A stretch of DNA of 64,000 nucleotides from contig NC_072791.1 of NCBI RefSeq assembly GCF_028583425.1, forward strand, positions 32,433,368-32,497,367, read 5' to 3'. The position numbers and the translations under genes were made by a program. This document shows, in pieces, positions 43,745-55,700 of the stretch. Position 1 is the stretch's first letter. Each line of letters begins with the position of its first letter. The notes under the pieces were generated by a model that was not told where the DNA came from, made no database searches, and saw nothing but the letters and a program-made list of their open reading frames with translations. Source of the stretch: Eublepharis macularius (lineage: Eukaryota; Chordata; Lepidosauria; Squamata; Eublepharidae).

Positions 43745-46700
43745 CATTGCCTTCAATATTGAATGATTATTCCTCATACAAGTTATCCATCTATGTTTCC
43801 ATACCCTTATCCCTCCCCCCCTCCCTTAACTTCTCATCCTTCCTAGCCAGGGACAGAGGCCTAGAAGCTTCCACCGAACGTCCCGTTGTTGACCTTCCAT
43901 AACCCATTTTAGATATAAATGCCGCTTTTCCTTAATCTTCCCTGCCCTTAATTCCCATGGCTCATCCTGATTAATTATAGCTATAATGTCTGATCGAATA
44001 TATTCAAATAAATAATTCTGCCAATTTAATTCCGTCCGCTTGGTTTTGTCTTTCCAACCAAATACTATTACTGCTTTTCCGGCTAGCACCATTGCTTTAA
44101 ATAAATCCTGTTCTTCTTTCCTAATTCCTTGATAGCCTAGAATACTACCTAACATCAGTTCAACGTCTAGCACTCCCCGCTTTCGATGGAGTTCATCTTT
44201 CCCTTGCAGACTCAGTTGAGAGCCTAGGGGTTATACTAGATGCAGCACCACTGCTAGAAAAGCAAGTTAAGGCTGCTGCAAAACAATCCTTTCTGTAACC
44301 TCACTCTAGCCTGGAAGATGGCCCCCTATCTTGACACTGCTGATCTGGCCACTTGAATCCATGTTATGGTAATATTAAGACTAGAGACGGGGCACGAACC
44401 TGAATATGACCCAAAAAAATCCACGAACCAGCCCGGTTCGTGGGTCGTGAACCAGTGGTTTGTGGAAGCTAGTTTCCACAAACTTCCACAAACTGTTCTA
44501 CTGGTTTGTTTGGGTTGTATTTAAATGGCCATTTCCCCGAGGAAATGGCCATTTAAACTTTTCCTGCCGCTTGCAAGCGGCAGGGCCCTTTAAATGGCCC
44601 ACAAACCCTAACCCCCCCCAGCCCAGCCCCCCACCTGCCCCCAACCCCCCACCAGCCCCAGCCCCACACTTACTTTGGCCTGCAGGCCCGCGGTGTCCTT
44701 CTCCTCCACCCGTGAGGGGCGGGAAGGCCGTGTTCAGCCTCTTCTGCTGCTGCGTGGGCCTGCAGCGCGGTGGAAGAGGCCGAAAACAGCCTTGCTGCCC
44801 CTCAAATGGCCGCTGCGGTGGTCATTTGAGGGGCAGGGAGGCCGTTTTTTGCCTCTGCCGCCGCCCTGAGGGCCTGCCGCCCTATGGGGTTTGGGCAGTT
44901 TAAAGGGCTGTGCCTTGCAAGGCAGGAAAGGGACGTTTAAACTGTCAAATGTCCCTTTCCTTACTGCTGCTAAGCGGCTGGAAAGAGGCATTTAAACCCC
45001 ACAAACCACAAACTGGTTTGTAACTGGGCTCAGTTCCATGCCAGTTTGTGGTTCCTGGTTCATGAAAATCCACAAACCACGAACCTCATGGTTCGTTTTT
45101 TTTGTGTTTCGTGCCCACCTCTAATTGAGACTTGGCTATTGTAATGCAGTATACATAGGTCTCCCCTCTAAATCATTTTGGAGACTCCTGATGGTGCAGA
45201 ATGCTGCAGTTCAGTTATTACTTGGAGCAAGCAGGAGCATGAATATTACTCCCATTCTGCAGTCACTCCATTGGCTTCTTATCTGTTCCCAGGCTCAATT
45301 CAGGGTATTGGCTATCACATACAAAGCTCTTCACAGCCTTGGTCCAATATTCCTATGGGACTGCCTCTCTCCCTGTGTTCCTCCACGGCAGCTTCACTCA
45401 TCTGAACAAGGCCTCCTGCTGAACAAAATTAACAGCTGCCCATACACATTCTTCCTCTGGTCACACCCACCTTATGGAACAGCCTACTGGAAGAAGTCAG
45501 GAAAGCCCCCACTCTCCTGGCTTTCCACAAATGATACAAAACTGAATTATTCAAGAGGGCCTTCTTACTCAGATAGGAGGGCTGTACTGTAGGGAGGTGG
45601 TCTCAAAGATAATGCTTCTCTAAACAGACAGGGACCATGGATTTTACTATTTTGTGCTACTCTGTACTATCTGTTGCTTTAAGTATGATCCTACTGGGTA
45701 GTTATGTGCTGTTTAATATGTTGGTCTTAGAATTGCTTGTGCTCTGTTTCAGCATTTCCTCGACTCTGTATAGGATTTCTGCTGATGTGATGTCTTTGCA
45801 AATTCACATTTATATATCATATTGCATTGTTCATTGAAACGTTCTTGAAATTAGTTGTACTAATCTCACGCTATGTAATCCTCCTTGAGTCTCAGTGAGA
45901 AAGGTGGACCGTAAATGACAAAAAATAAATAATGCTACTACATTTCATAAATAAAGTTAAAGTCAGGCATTCTATATACAGTAGATTTTTGGTCTAAATT
46001 ATAAATGAAATAAATTACGTTTTAAGTATTTAAATTTAGCTCTGGTAAGTAAGTGTTGCATATATTTCTGTTTTTCTGGCAAAAATGGGTAGATTCTCCC
46101 CTCTCTGTCTGCTTTAAAATCTATGCAAAATTTCCATCTTTCATCTGGATCCTTGTGAATGCTGCTATGTGGTTATCTGTTGCCAACCATTCCCTCCGTC
46201 TTCCCATCTGGTCTTGTTTAGACTGCTCGAGGATTGGTAGATTTGGAAGCGCATCTAAGAAAGAGATCCTCGCATTCTACAGGCTGGACATTGCTTGAAA
46301 AAATAAGTGTGGAAGTAATAGGAGTGTTCTGTTACTTTTTCCTTTTCCCAATCACTTCTTCCATCCTCAAATAGTTCATGTTTGGGGAGGAAGAGTGTAC
46401 CTGGATTTGTGGGCAGGCCACTTTCCAAATAACTGCTCTAGGGTCTTTGCCCTTTGAGGTAAATTGCTTTATTATATCCCAAGATTTCACCATAAGCTTC
46501 CTAATTCTTCAAGATGGTGTAGTTAACAATCCAGTAACATTAAAGATGACATTTCTTTTCTTTAACCATACAAATGATCTTGGCCTGCAGTGATGGTTTT
46601 TCTGCAAAACCATTACTGTGGTCCAGTAAATCTGTGGCTGATTTTTCTTTTACTTGAACTTGGAAAATTTTGGTTTTGAAATACGTGTAATGTCATGTTA

Positions 46701-49700
46701 TAGTGCTAATATTTGTTTATTCCAACACGATACAATTTTTTAAAAATTGCCTCTAATCTAAATAGAAGTCAAAGAAATATCTCTAAGATAATTGATGAGA
46801 TTGATTAAAACCAAGATACCCGTTGCGTTTTGTAGAACTAGGATTTCCCATTCAGTAGCTCCATATTTCTAATTGGATATTATTCTAAATACAGACTTTT
46901 CTGTTCTATCGTTGGTGTAGGAGCTGGAATTGGTCTACAGAGTAATATGGCCGAATCCAAAGCGGCACGCTTGAAGGAGCTGGAGGACGAAGCAAAAATT
47001 ATAAATCAAAAATTATCTTCAGCAGCAGAAGAAAAAAATCTTGTCTTGAAAGAGCTTGAATTGGTGAAAAAGGAGAACAGTCAAGTAACACAAGAATACG
47101 AGAGATTGAAATCTGAATTCAGTAAACTCCCGTCTCCTGTTCCAAAAGATCAGGCTGGTTTGGAAGCCCAGGTTGAAGCCTCCCAGCAAGCGGTACAGTC
47201 ACTGCAAGCAGAAGTGCTCCAGCTACAGCAAGCACTGCTCGGTATGAAGCTGCTGGGAACTGAGGGTTGCCTTTGGTCTCTTTTGAGCGCAGAGAGACTG
47301 TTTAAAAAAAAATGGGGGAAACTGAGGCCAGTATCCGAAGAGCTCTCTGTGTGTACTAAAAGCATTTTCACACACACAGGGGTTTGTCAATAATCGTAAG
47401 TATGCTTGAGGGGAGGGGCTATGGCTCAATGGTAAAATCACATGCCGAAGTTCCCAGGCTCAGTCCCCAGCATCAAGTGATTGGGTGATGTGAAAGACCT
47501 CTGCCTGAAACCCTGCAGAGCCTCTCCCAGTCAGAGTAGACAGTACCAACCTGGGTGGATCAATGGCAAAGATTTTTCTGGTTGCAGCTTCTTGCACCTC
47601 ACTGAACACTGACCGAAGATTTCCCTTGCTTTCAGGATGGGGGTTGCTTCTGGGAGGCGGAAGCTGAAGAGCCCCATATCATATATGGGCCTTTGAAGTA
47701 TATAAAAATGTGATTCATGAGAATATCTACATTAGAAAAGTGTTGGACATTAAACTAAACTTCTTTTAAGAAATCACCCAGACCAACCTTTGCACTACAT
47801 GTGAAATATTAGCAAAAAATAGTTCAGTTAACTTTGGTTTCTTGGTCCCTAGCTCTCTTGTGCCCCCAAAATGATGAGATGTGTGTTTAAAGTGACAAGA
47901 GGCAAGTGTACACTTCAGTACTGAAATGAAAAAAAATGGTTTAAAGCTAGGTGTGTTAATTCTCCATAAGTGTGTTTAGGACCATAGTGTTTCAAATGTA
48001 TTCCATTACCACCCATCTGGCTTGCTTTCTCCAAAAAAATTTCCTCCCATTATTTTTACAGATGCGGAAAATGAAATAACAAGACTTACAAGGCCAGATC
48101 AGGTAAATAGATTACTGATTTTGATTTACCCCAATCCTGAGAGTCTCAGAATAATATATCCTGATTTTTTCATGACAAATAACTGTTGTGGGAATTCGTG
48201 GTTAGGTCTATTATGAAAAGTTTTTACAGCATTACGTAGAGATGGCTTAATATTTTTATGAGACAAAATACTGCTTATCCTTACCAGAAAGCAATTTAGG
48301 GCCCCAATAGAGCTTTGAAGTTTCCTTAGTCATTCTAAGTTTTAAAAAAGTCTGTTAGAGAGCGGTCAAAGGTAAGACAGCCAAAAGACAAACAGTTTGA
48401 ATGATAATGTATTTGTAAAAGGCAAGTTCTGGCCATGTTGGCATAGGACATTAAAATAGGCAGTCTCTTGGGCATGTAAAGCTGCATCAGAAATGTCTTC
48501 CATAGCTTTTGCATTTCCATTTTCCCTCTGTCAGCTTGAGGCTGCAAACAAGCTTACTATGTTGGGGTTCTAACAAGAGCTTCACATAGTCCACCTCTGC
48601 CTTAATGTCACTGTTGGAAGAACTACCCTGAGACCTCAGTGCTGTTGTATTGTTCCTTGGCATCACCTATGTGTTGGAAGGACTCTGCCATCTCCTGTGG
48701 TGCTCTGACACAGGGAGTTTAGTGTCTTTAAAGCTGTCGTTGAACTGCATGCTAACAAATCGGGTTAGCGAACATTCAAGGGTGTATGCCACTCTCTTAA
48801 CAAGTGTGTGAGATTTTTGATGCATTCAGAACTCTGTCATTGGAATGTTGATTTGACAAGTTAATAATGGAATCCTGTGGTTTTTATAGACTGAGAAAAT
48901 TTACCATTTTTATTACCAATAGTTGTGCATTGGTTGCAGACACAGTTATGAACTTGTGACAGTTGTTTATGCAATACAGAACATATACACTGAAGTGGAC
49001 TTCTTTCTTTAGACAACAAACACATTGGATAAGGACAGATCTGATGCCCACAATCTTTGTATTTATAGTGTAGGTTTTCAATATAGTATAAGAGTATTAA
49101 CTTTTTAAAAGAAAACTATATTCCTCCTTTCTTTTTTGAAAAAACCAACAGCTTACAAAAACCACTACCAGCAAAAACTGGTAGAACAAAGAATTTTCAT
49201 CACAGAATCCCAACTCACCAGACGGAAAAAAGCAAAGTACTCACCAAGTGCCCTTCGAAATGAACCTGACTTACAGGCTCCGTAAAATGCAAGCAGCTAT
49301 GGAGCTCTGTGTGCATCTTCAGGCAGTATTTCCCACAAAGCAGAAATTCTAATGCAACAGTCTCAAGACTGCCCAGAAGATGTGAGAATCTCCCAGATGG
49401 AGGGCAAGGCTGGGAGAATTTGCCAAGAGGATCTCTGCTGCCACAAAGGTTCATACAGGGAGAGAACTTTATAGTTAAAGAGAATTTCTAATTCGGAGGA
49501 AGTCTGCCTTTTTGCTTATAATTTGCATCCTTTCCTGTTAAGTCCTAAGGAAATATTTATGAATATTTTCAAATTAATTTATATCTGTCTAAATTTAAGC
49601 TTCCTTTCCCCTCCTGTTTAACTTAAGGAAGGATTTCAGAAAGAAGGGGCAAGTTTACATCCGCAGTATGAAAACACTACACGCATGTCCACTGAAGGAC

Positions 49701-52700
49701 AGAACTTAGAATTAAGTCAGTTAAGACAAGACTTGGAAAGGAAACAACATGAATTTAATGAAATTATTGCTGAAAAGGAAACTCTGCTAGCAGAACTGGA
49801 AGAACTAGATAAGCAGAATCAAGAAGCTACACAGGTAACCTGTATATAATATCACTAGTGTGTGTTCAAGTGTGCAAGGATATGAATGAGTTATGGTTAA
49901 ATCTAGAACTGTTTGTTGACTCTTCTGTTTATGAGCTTTGTTGTTCAATGAAACGTTTTTGTTCTAAAGAAAAATAATTACGATCTTCAGGGAATTCCAT
50001 TGCATGAGGTTGAACTTCTTTGAAAAGTTAGTATTGCCTAAATGTACTTTTTGTGACAAGCTATTTTTTAATTTTAAAAAAATCAATTACAAGGATTTCT
50101 TGCAGGTGATACAGAATATTTCTAGTCCAATTTGTATAACAGCATATCAGACAACCACAGTTCATTCTTTGTCATTTCATTTAACAACCCACTGGCTCCA
50201 AACAAAGCAAAGGACCACAAGCTAAAATAAGTGTTGATGTTCTGCCAGGTTTAGTTGCCTGAAGATCAGTCTTCAAAATAATAAATTGGGGAGCTGCCCA
50301 CCTCTTGCTCCAGTGAACAATACCTTTTCTCCCCCATTTTCCTTTTGACTAGGCCAGAATATACAGTCTTCGTCTGCTAACACAGCTACACAATGCAGTG
50401 CCATGAGGCTATGAACAGCTATTCTCCACTGGTTCTTCAAAGCAGAAAAAAGACAGAGCCATGCACACAGCTGATACAGAGCTGTTGGAAACTGAAGTAC
50501 AGGTCAACTTGTGTTGGTTTTCCTGGCTTTAAATTGCCAGGGCAAGCATAGCGGGATAGCTTTGGTAAAGTTAGAGCACAGGAGACAAGAAACATCAGGA
50601 TGCAATTCACTGTCCATCTGCTACCTAGTGATCCTCCCTATAGGGGAGAGAGAAAATGTATAAGTACTGAAAAGTCATGGGAACTTACTAATCTAGAAAT
50701 ATTGAGGCTATAGAATGGTGGTAGAGCATCTGCTTGGCTTGTAGAATGTATCAAGTTCCATCCCCAGCACCTCCTGTTAAAAGGATCAGCTGGTAGATGA
50801 TATGAAAGACCTCCGCCTCGGACCCTGGAGAGCTGCTGCCAGTCAGAGTAGACAATGTTGACCTTGTTGCACCAAGAGTCTGATGTAATATAAGGCAGCT
50901 GTGTGTTAATACATGAAGCCATGTATTAAAGATTGTGCTAATGGAAAGCACTTCCATCAGCTCCTCTGATGGGGAGGAACCTTCGGAACAGCAGTCAGGA
51001 ATGAGAGAGGGGAAATGGCAAAAATCCTCCCCCCACCACTTCTGCTAATGGAAACTGTCCTTGAATCCAACCCATTACGCTTAATGCTGCAAGATCTTTT
51101 GTAAAAGGTGTAGTGAAATTATTATTCATTTCTACATCACTTTTTATTGTGCAAAGAATTATATAATTAAAAACTGAATTTTGTCATGAATGGAAAAGAT
51201 TTCTTTACTCTTTAATCCATGTATTTGTTTTTATTTTAGCACATGATTATACTAAAAGAGCAGCTATCGAAACAGAATGCAGAAGCTGCTAATACTGTTA
51301 ACCAGCTAAAAATGAACACAGATTCTGAAAAAAGGAAAACATCTAAGCTGGAAGCTGAGAAGATGGAAATGAAGGAGGAGCTTGAAGCCCAGAGAGAGAA
51401 ATTAAGTCAATGTACATTTGCACTTAATGATTTGCATATGACCAAGCAACAACTAGAGACTAAAATAAAAGAGCTAGAAGAACAGTTAAAAAAATCCCAG
51501 GATTCTAACTCCAAAAATAAACAGGAAATAGTAGAAATAAAGAAAACTCTGAAGTGTAGAGAAGAAGAGCTTTCTGTAGTCCAAAATGAGTTAACAAAAG
51601 TAAATCAACAATCTAACAGTAGTGATCAAGATCTTTCAATCAAAGAAAAAGAAATTTCTAAACTGAATGAGCAAATTGCAGAAAATAAGCTAGTGAGTAA
51701 AGATTTGGAGAAATCAGTTTCGGCTCTTCAGATAGAAAATGAAAAGCTTCACATAACATGTGAAGATCTAAAACAACAGTTGCAAGAAGCTAATAGTGGG
51801 AAGAGTAAGATTGCTTTTGAAAAAGATACTATGTTGGAAGCTTTGAAAATAGAAAAAGGGCGGTTAGAAAGTGAACTAGACCAGGCCGAAAGCCGATTGT
51901 TGGAACAGGCTCATAAATATGAGCGTACTATTGAGGAGCTGTCAAATGCACGGAACATGGATACCACTGCATTGCAGTTTGAACATGAACGCTTAGTCAA
52001 GATCAGTCAAGAAAGAGACTTTGAGATAGCGGAACTGAAGAGGAACATTGAGCAGATGGAAGCTGATCATGAGGAAACCAAAGAGATGTTAGCAACTAGC
52101 TTAGCAGGGCAAAAGCAACTGACAGAGCTCATAAAAGAGAAAGAAGTATTTGTTGAAAAATTTAAAGCCAGAGCTTCTGAACTGGAGCAGGAACATGACA
52201 TTTATATTAAGGACTCCAAACAACTTGAACGTTTAAAACAGCATTTAGAAGAGAAGGACAGAAGCCTTTCAGTCATGAAAGAAGAAAATAATCATTTGAA
52301 AGAAGAAATTGAACGCCTGAAGGACCAGCAAAGTAGATCAGCCCCTTTGGCTGAGCCTAAAACCCTAGATATCATCACTGAACTTGAAGCGGAAATAACA
52401 CAATTAACCGTGCTGAAAAACAATCTCGAAGAAGAGGTGAAACTTAACAATAGGACGTTTGAAGATCAGAATCAGAAAATGTCCCAACTCCAGCAAACTT
52501 TGGAGGAGCATAAAAAAGAGATAGAGGAGTCCAAATGTCAGCATGAGCAAATGCGCATTGCCCATATGCAGGTGTGCTTGGCGAAGGATGAGGAAATCAA
52601 AAGCTTACAGGGAACAATAGAACAAATTAAAACCCAGCTGCGAAACCAGAGCCATGTCATTCAGCCAGACCCTTCTAATCTCTTTCAGGAAACCAAAGTT

Positions 52701-55700
52701 CAGACACTGAATGGTGAAAATGGCAATGAGAAACATGACTTGTCTAAGGCTGAAATAGAAAGGTTAGTAAAGGGCATTAAGGAAAGAGAAATGGAGATCA
52801 AGCTTCTGAATGAAAAGAACGTTTCTCTTAGCAGGCAAATTGATGAGTTATCAAGAGATGAAGTTGGTAAACTTATGCAGATCATCCAAGAGAAGAATTT
52901 AGAAATACAAGCTCTCCATGCCACGGTGTCTTCTTCATCTTATAGGCAGGAGGTCCTTTACCTTCAGCAGCAATTACAAGCCTACGCCATGGAAAGAGAG
53001 CAAGTGTTGGCAGTTCTCAGTGAAAAAACAAGAGAGAACAGTCAGCTAAAAACAGAGTATCACAAGATGATGGATATTGTAGCAGCTAAGGAAGCAGCAC
53101 TAAAGAAACTGCATGAAGAAAACCAAAAACTAGCCAATGAGTTTGGAAGTAGCAGCCAGGATATGTCCCGAGAGACTATTAAGAACTTGTCCCGCATCAT
53201 TCGAGAGAAAGACATTGAGATTGATGCATTAAGTCAAAAATGCCAGACTCTGTTGACTGTCCTCCAGACATCCAGTATGGGTGGAGGGAACGAATTAGGA
53301 GGGATTAACAGCAATCAGTTTGAGGAGCTTTTACAGGAACGTGATAAACTGAAACTGCAAGTGAAGAAGATGGAAGAATGGAAGCAACAAGTAACGACCA
53401 CTGTCCAGAACATGCAGCACGAGTCTCTTCACTTCCACGAGGAACTGCAAAGGCTTCAGGCACAGATTTCATCTGATTGCGAGAACAGTTCTAAGCTGCA
53501 AGTGGAGTATAATGGCCTGATTCAGAACTATGAGCAGAATGAGCAAAAGCTGAAAATGCTTAGCCAAGAATTAGTGCACGTTCAGCATAGTATAGGAGAG
53601 CTTAGCAACACCAAGAATGTTATTCTAGAGAAGCTTGATATGGTAACACCACCTGTGCCCGTAATCTCTTCCACCAGTGAACAGCCATTAGCCCTAACCA
53701 GCAACTCTGCTTCTCAGAGGCTTACCACTGAGGTCAAACCACTAAAAGAGGAACTGGAGCACATGAAGAAAACACTGCAGGAAAAAGATGCAACAATACG
53801 GACTCTGCAGGAAAATAATCAGAGATTGTCCGATTCCATGGCTGCATCGTCGGAAAGAAAAGCTCAAGAGGTGTCAGAATTGGAGATCAAGCACTTGAAG
53901 GAGAAGTGTGATGTCTTGCAGAAGTCCCTCAGGGAAAAAGATCTGCTAATAAAATCAAAGAGTGATCAATTACTTTCTCTAAGCGAAAGTCTTGGTAATA
54001 AAGAGAACGAGAATGAGGTGCTGAAGCAAGCTGTGACCAACCTGAAAGAACGAACTCTAGTTCTGGAAATGGACATCTGCAAACTGAAAGAAGAAAATGA
54101 CAAAATAGTGGCAAAGTGTCGGGAGAAGGAAACAGAATTTCGAGCACTGCAAGAGACTAACATGCAGTTTTCAATGATGTTGAAAGAGAAGGAATTTGAA
54201 TCTCATTCAATGACGGAGAAGGCTCTGACCTTTGAAAAACTGTTGAAAGACAGAGAGCAGGTATGTGAGGTTGAATTTCGTGTTTTTGTGAAAATGCAAG
54301 ATTAAAAAAGGGATTTGACAGCTACTGCAGATGCATACTAGAGCAGTCCAATGTGGAATTCCTGTGGCATATACAGAATTCTAGAAAGGCTGGCTTCTGT
54401 TGTCAGAATAAGCTTGTATATCTCTTTTTAACTGTTTTTCAAATTTTCTATTAAGAAATCACCATAAAGGTTCTGTGCAGGTCTTCTGATGACATGACCA
54501 GTCCCTATTAAAAATCCCATATATGAGAAAGTGCAATGTCTCGAAATGAGGAGAGATTAAAATTCAAATACAAGCAAATATATGATTCAACTTTATATAT
54601 TAGTATATGTTGTTCCTCAGAGGAGGTCAAAGTTGTGTATGTGAGCTTATCCAGTTTTATTCTTGCTGTAAATATGGTGGGTTGGATCCCATGATACACA
54701 GATGCAAGGATTGCAGATGTTTCCTGCATCCCCCCCAGTCCTTTCCAACCCTGGCAATGTTTGTTCCCAGGATCATGGAACCCCCTGCAGTTTAAGAGAT
54801 GCAGAGGTTAGAGATTGCAGAGGGAAGAAGATACAGTTGCCTTTTCCTCCTCTTCCATCAGCAGAGAGATGCTAATGGAAGAGGAAGAAGAGGGTGATTT
54901 TTTCCCTCTTCTTCCAGCTCATATAGTTGTTAGACTACACAAGTCCCATGCCCCCAAGAACAAACTTTCCTGGGGTCAGAAGGGACTGCTGGGGGAGGGG
55001 ATAGCATGGGATGATCCATGATTGTCAGTGCCTTCCGCTAATGGGTTGTGGGACTCAAACCAGCCTCTAGGAAGACTGTAGTGTTAATGTATATTTAGGC
55101 AATGGCAAAATGGGGTAGCACAGCTTTAAATATATTCCCTCCAGTTGATAGTCTTTGTAAGTAGGAATAAGGCTTTGCCCACCCCTCCTATAATTCCTGA
55201 CAGTCTTTGATGAAACAATAAATGTCTATGGACAGGTACAATACACGTATTTCACTGTGAATATGTCTGCTGGGAGCCCTCAAGTACTTGTGTATTTGCA
55301 CAGCAAAAATTTATATAATACGTACGTTACATTTGGCTGTACAGAATGCTTTTTGTGTAAGGAAAGATGAATTAACCCTAAACTTGTTGCACATTGCATT
55401 CTTGTTTATAATCTCAATCATATTTGCCCTGAATTGGCTTCTCTGTCATGTTCTTCTTCCTTCCTTCCCTCTTTCTAAATTATAAAGACTTTGAGGGAAA
55501 TTTTGCCACGTATCTGGCTAGAACCAATGATAACTATGATCCTTTCAGTGTCTTAGCGTAACTTAAGAGAAGGTAGCCTTTTAAACAATGCCTTTCATAT
55601 TTCCCTGTTTGAAAGGGAAAAACAGGGGAGCTGAACCAGCTGTTAAATGAAGCCAAGTCAATGCAAGAGAAGGCTGTTATTTTTCAGCAAGAGAGAGATC

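Larger units (their letters stand above)
49835..51239. other. TRIP11: TRIP11 intron 9
   Basis: Holds a tRNA SINE (50700) and a repeat fragment (50935). 49835-50690 has no recognised feature. Confidence 0.5.

Noticed and set aside
43826-44173. 115-codon frame on the minus strand as a host gene
   Set aside because: It is the decayed ORF2 end of an L1-like LINE bounded by a 16-bp target duplication.
47408-47480. tRNA gene
   Set aside because: The tRNA-like segment is the head of a dispersed SINE with several copies; it lacks a proper anticodon arm and discriminator end.
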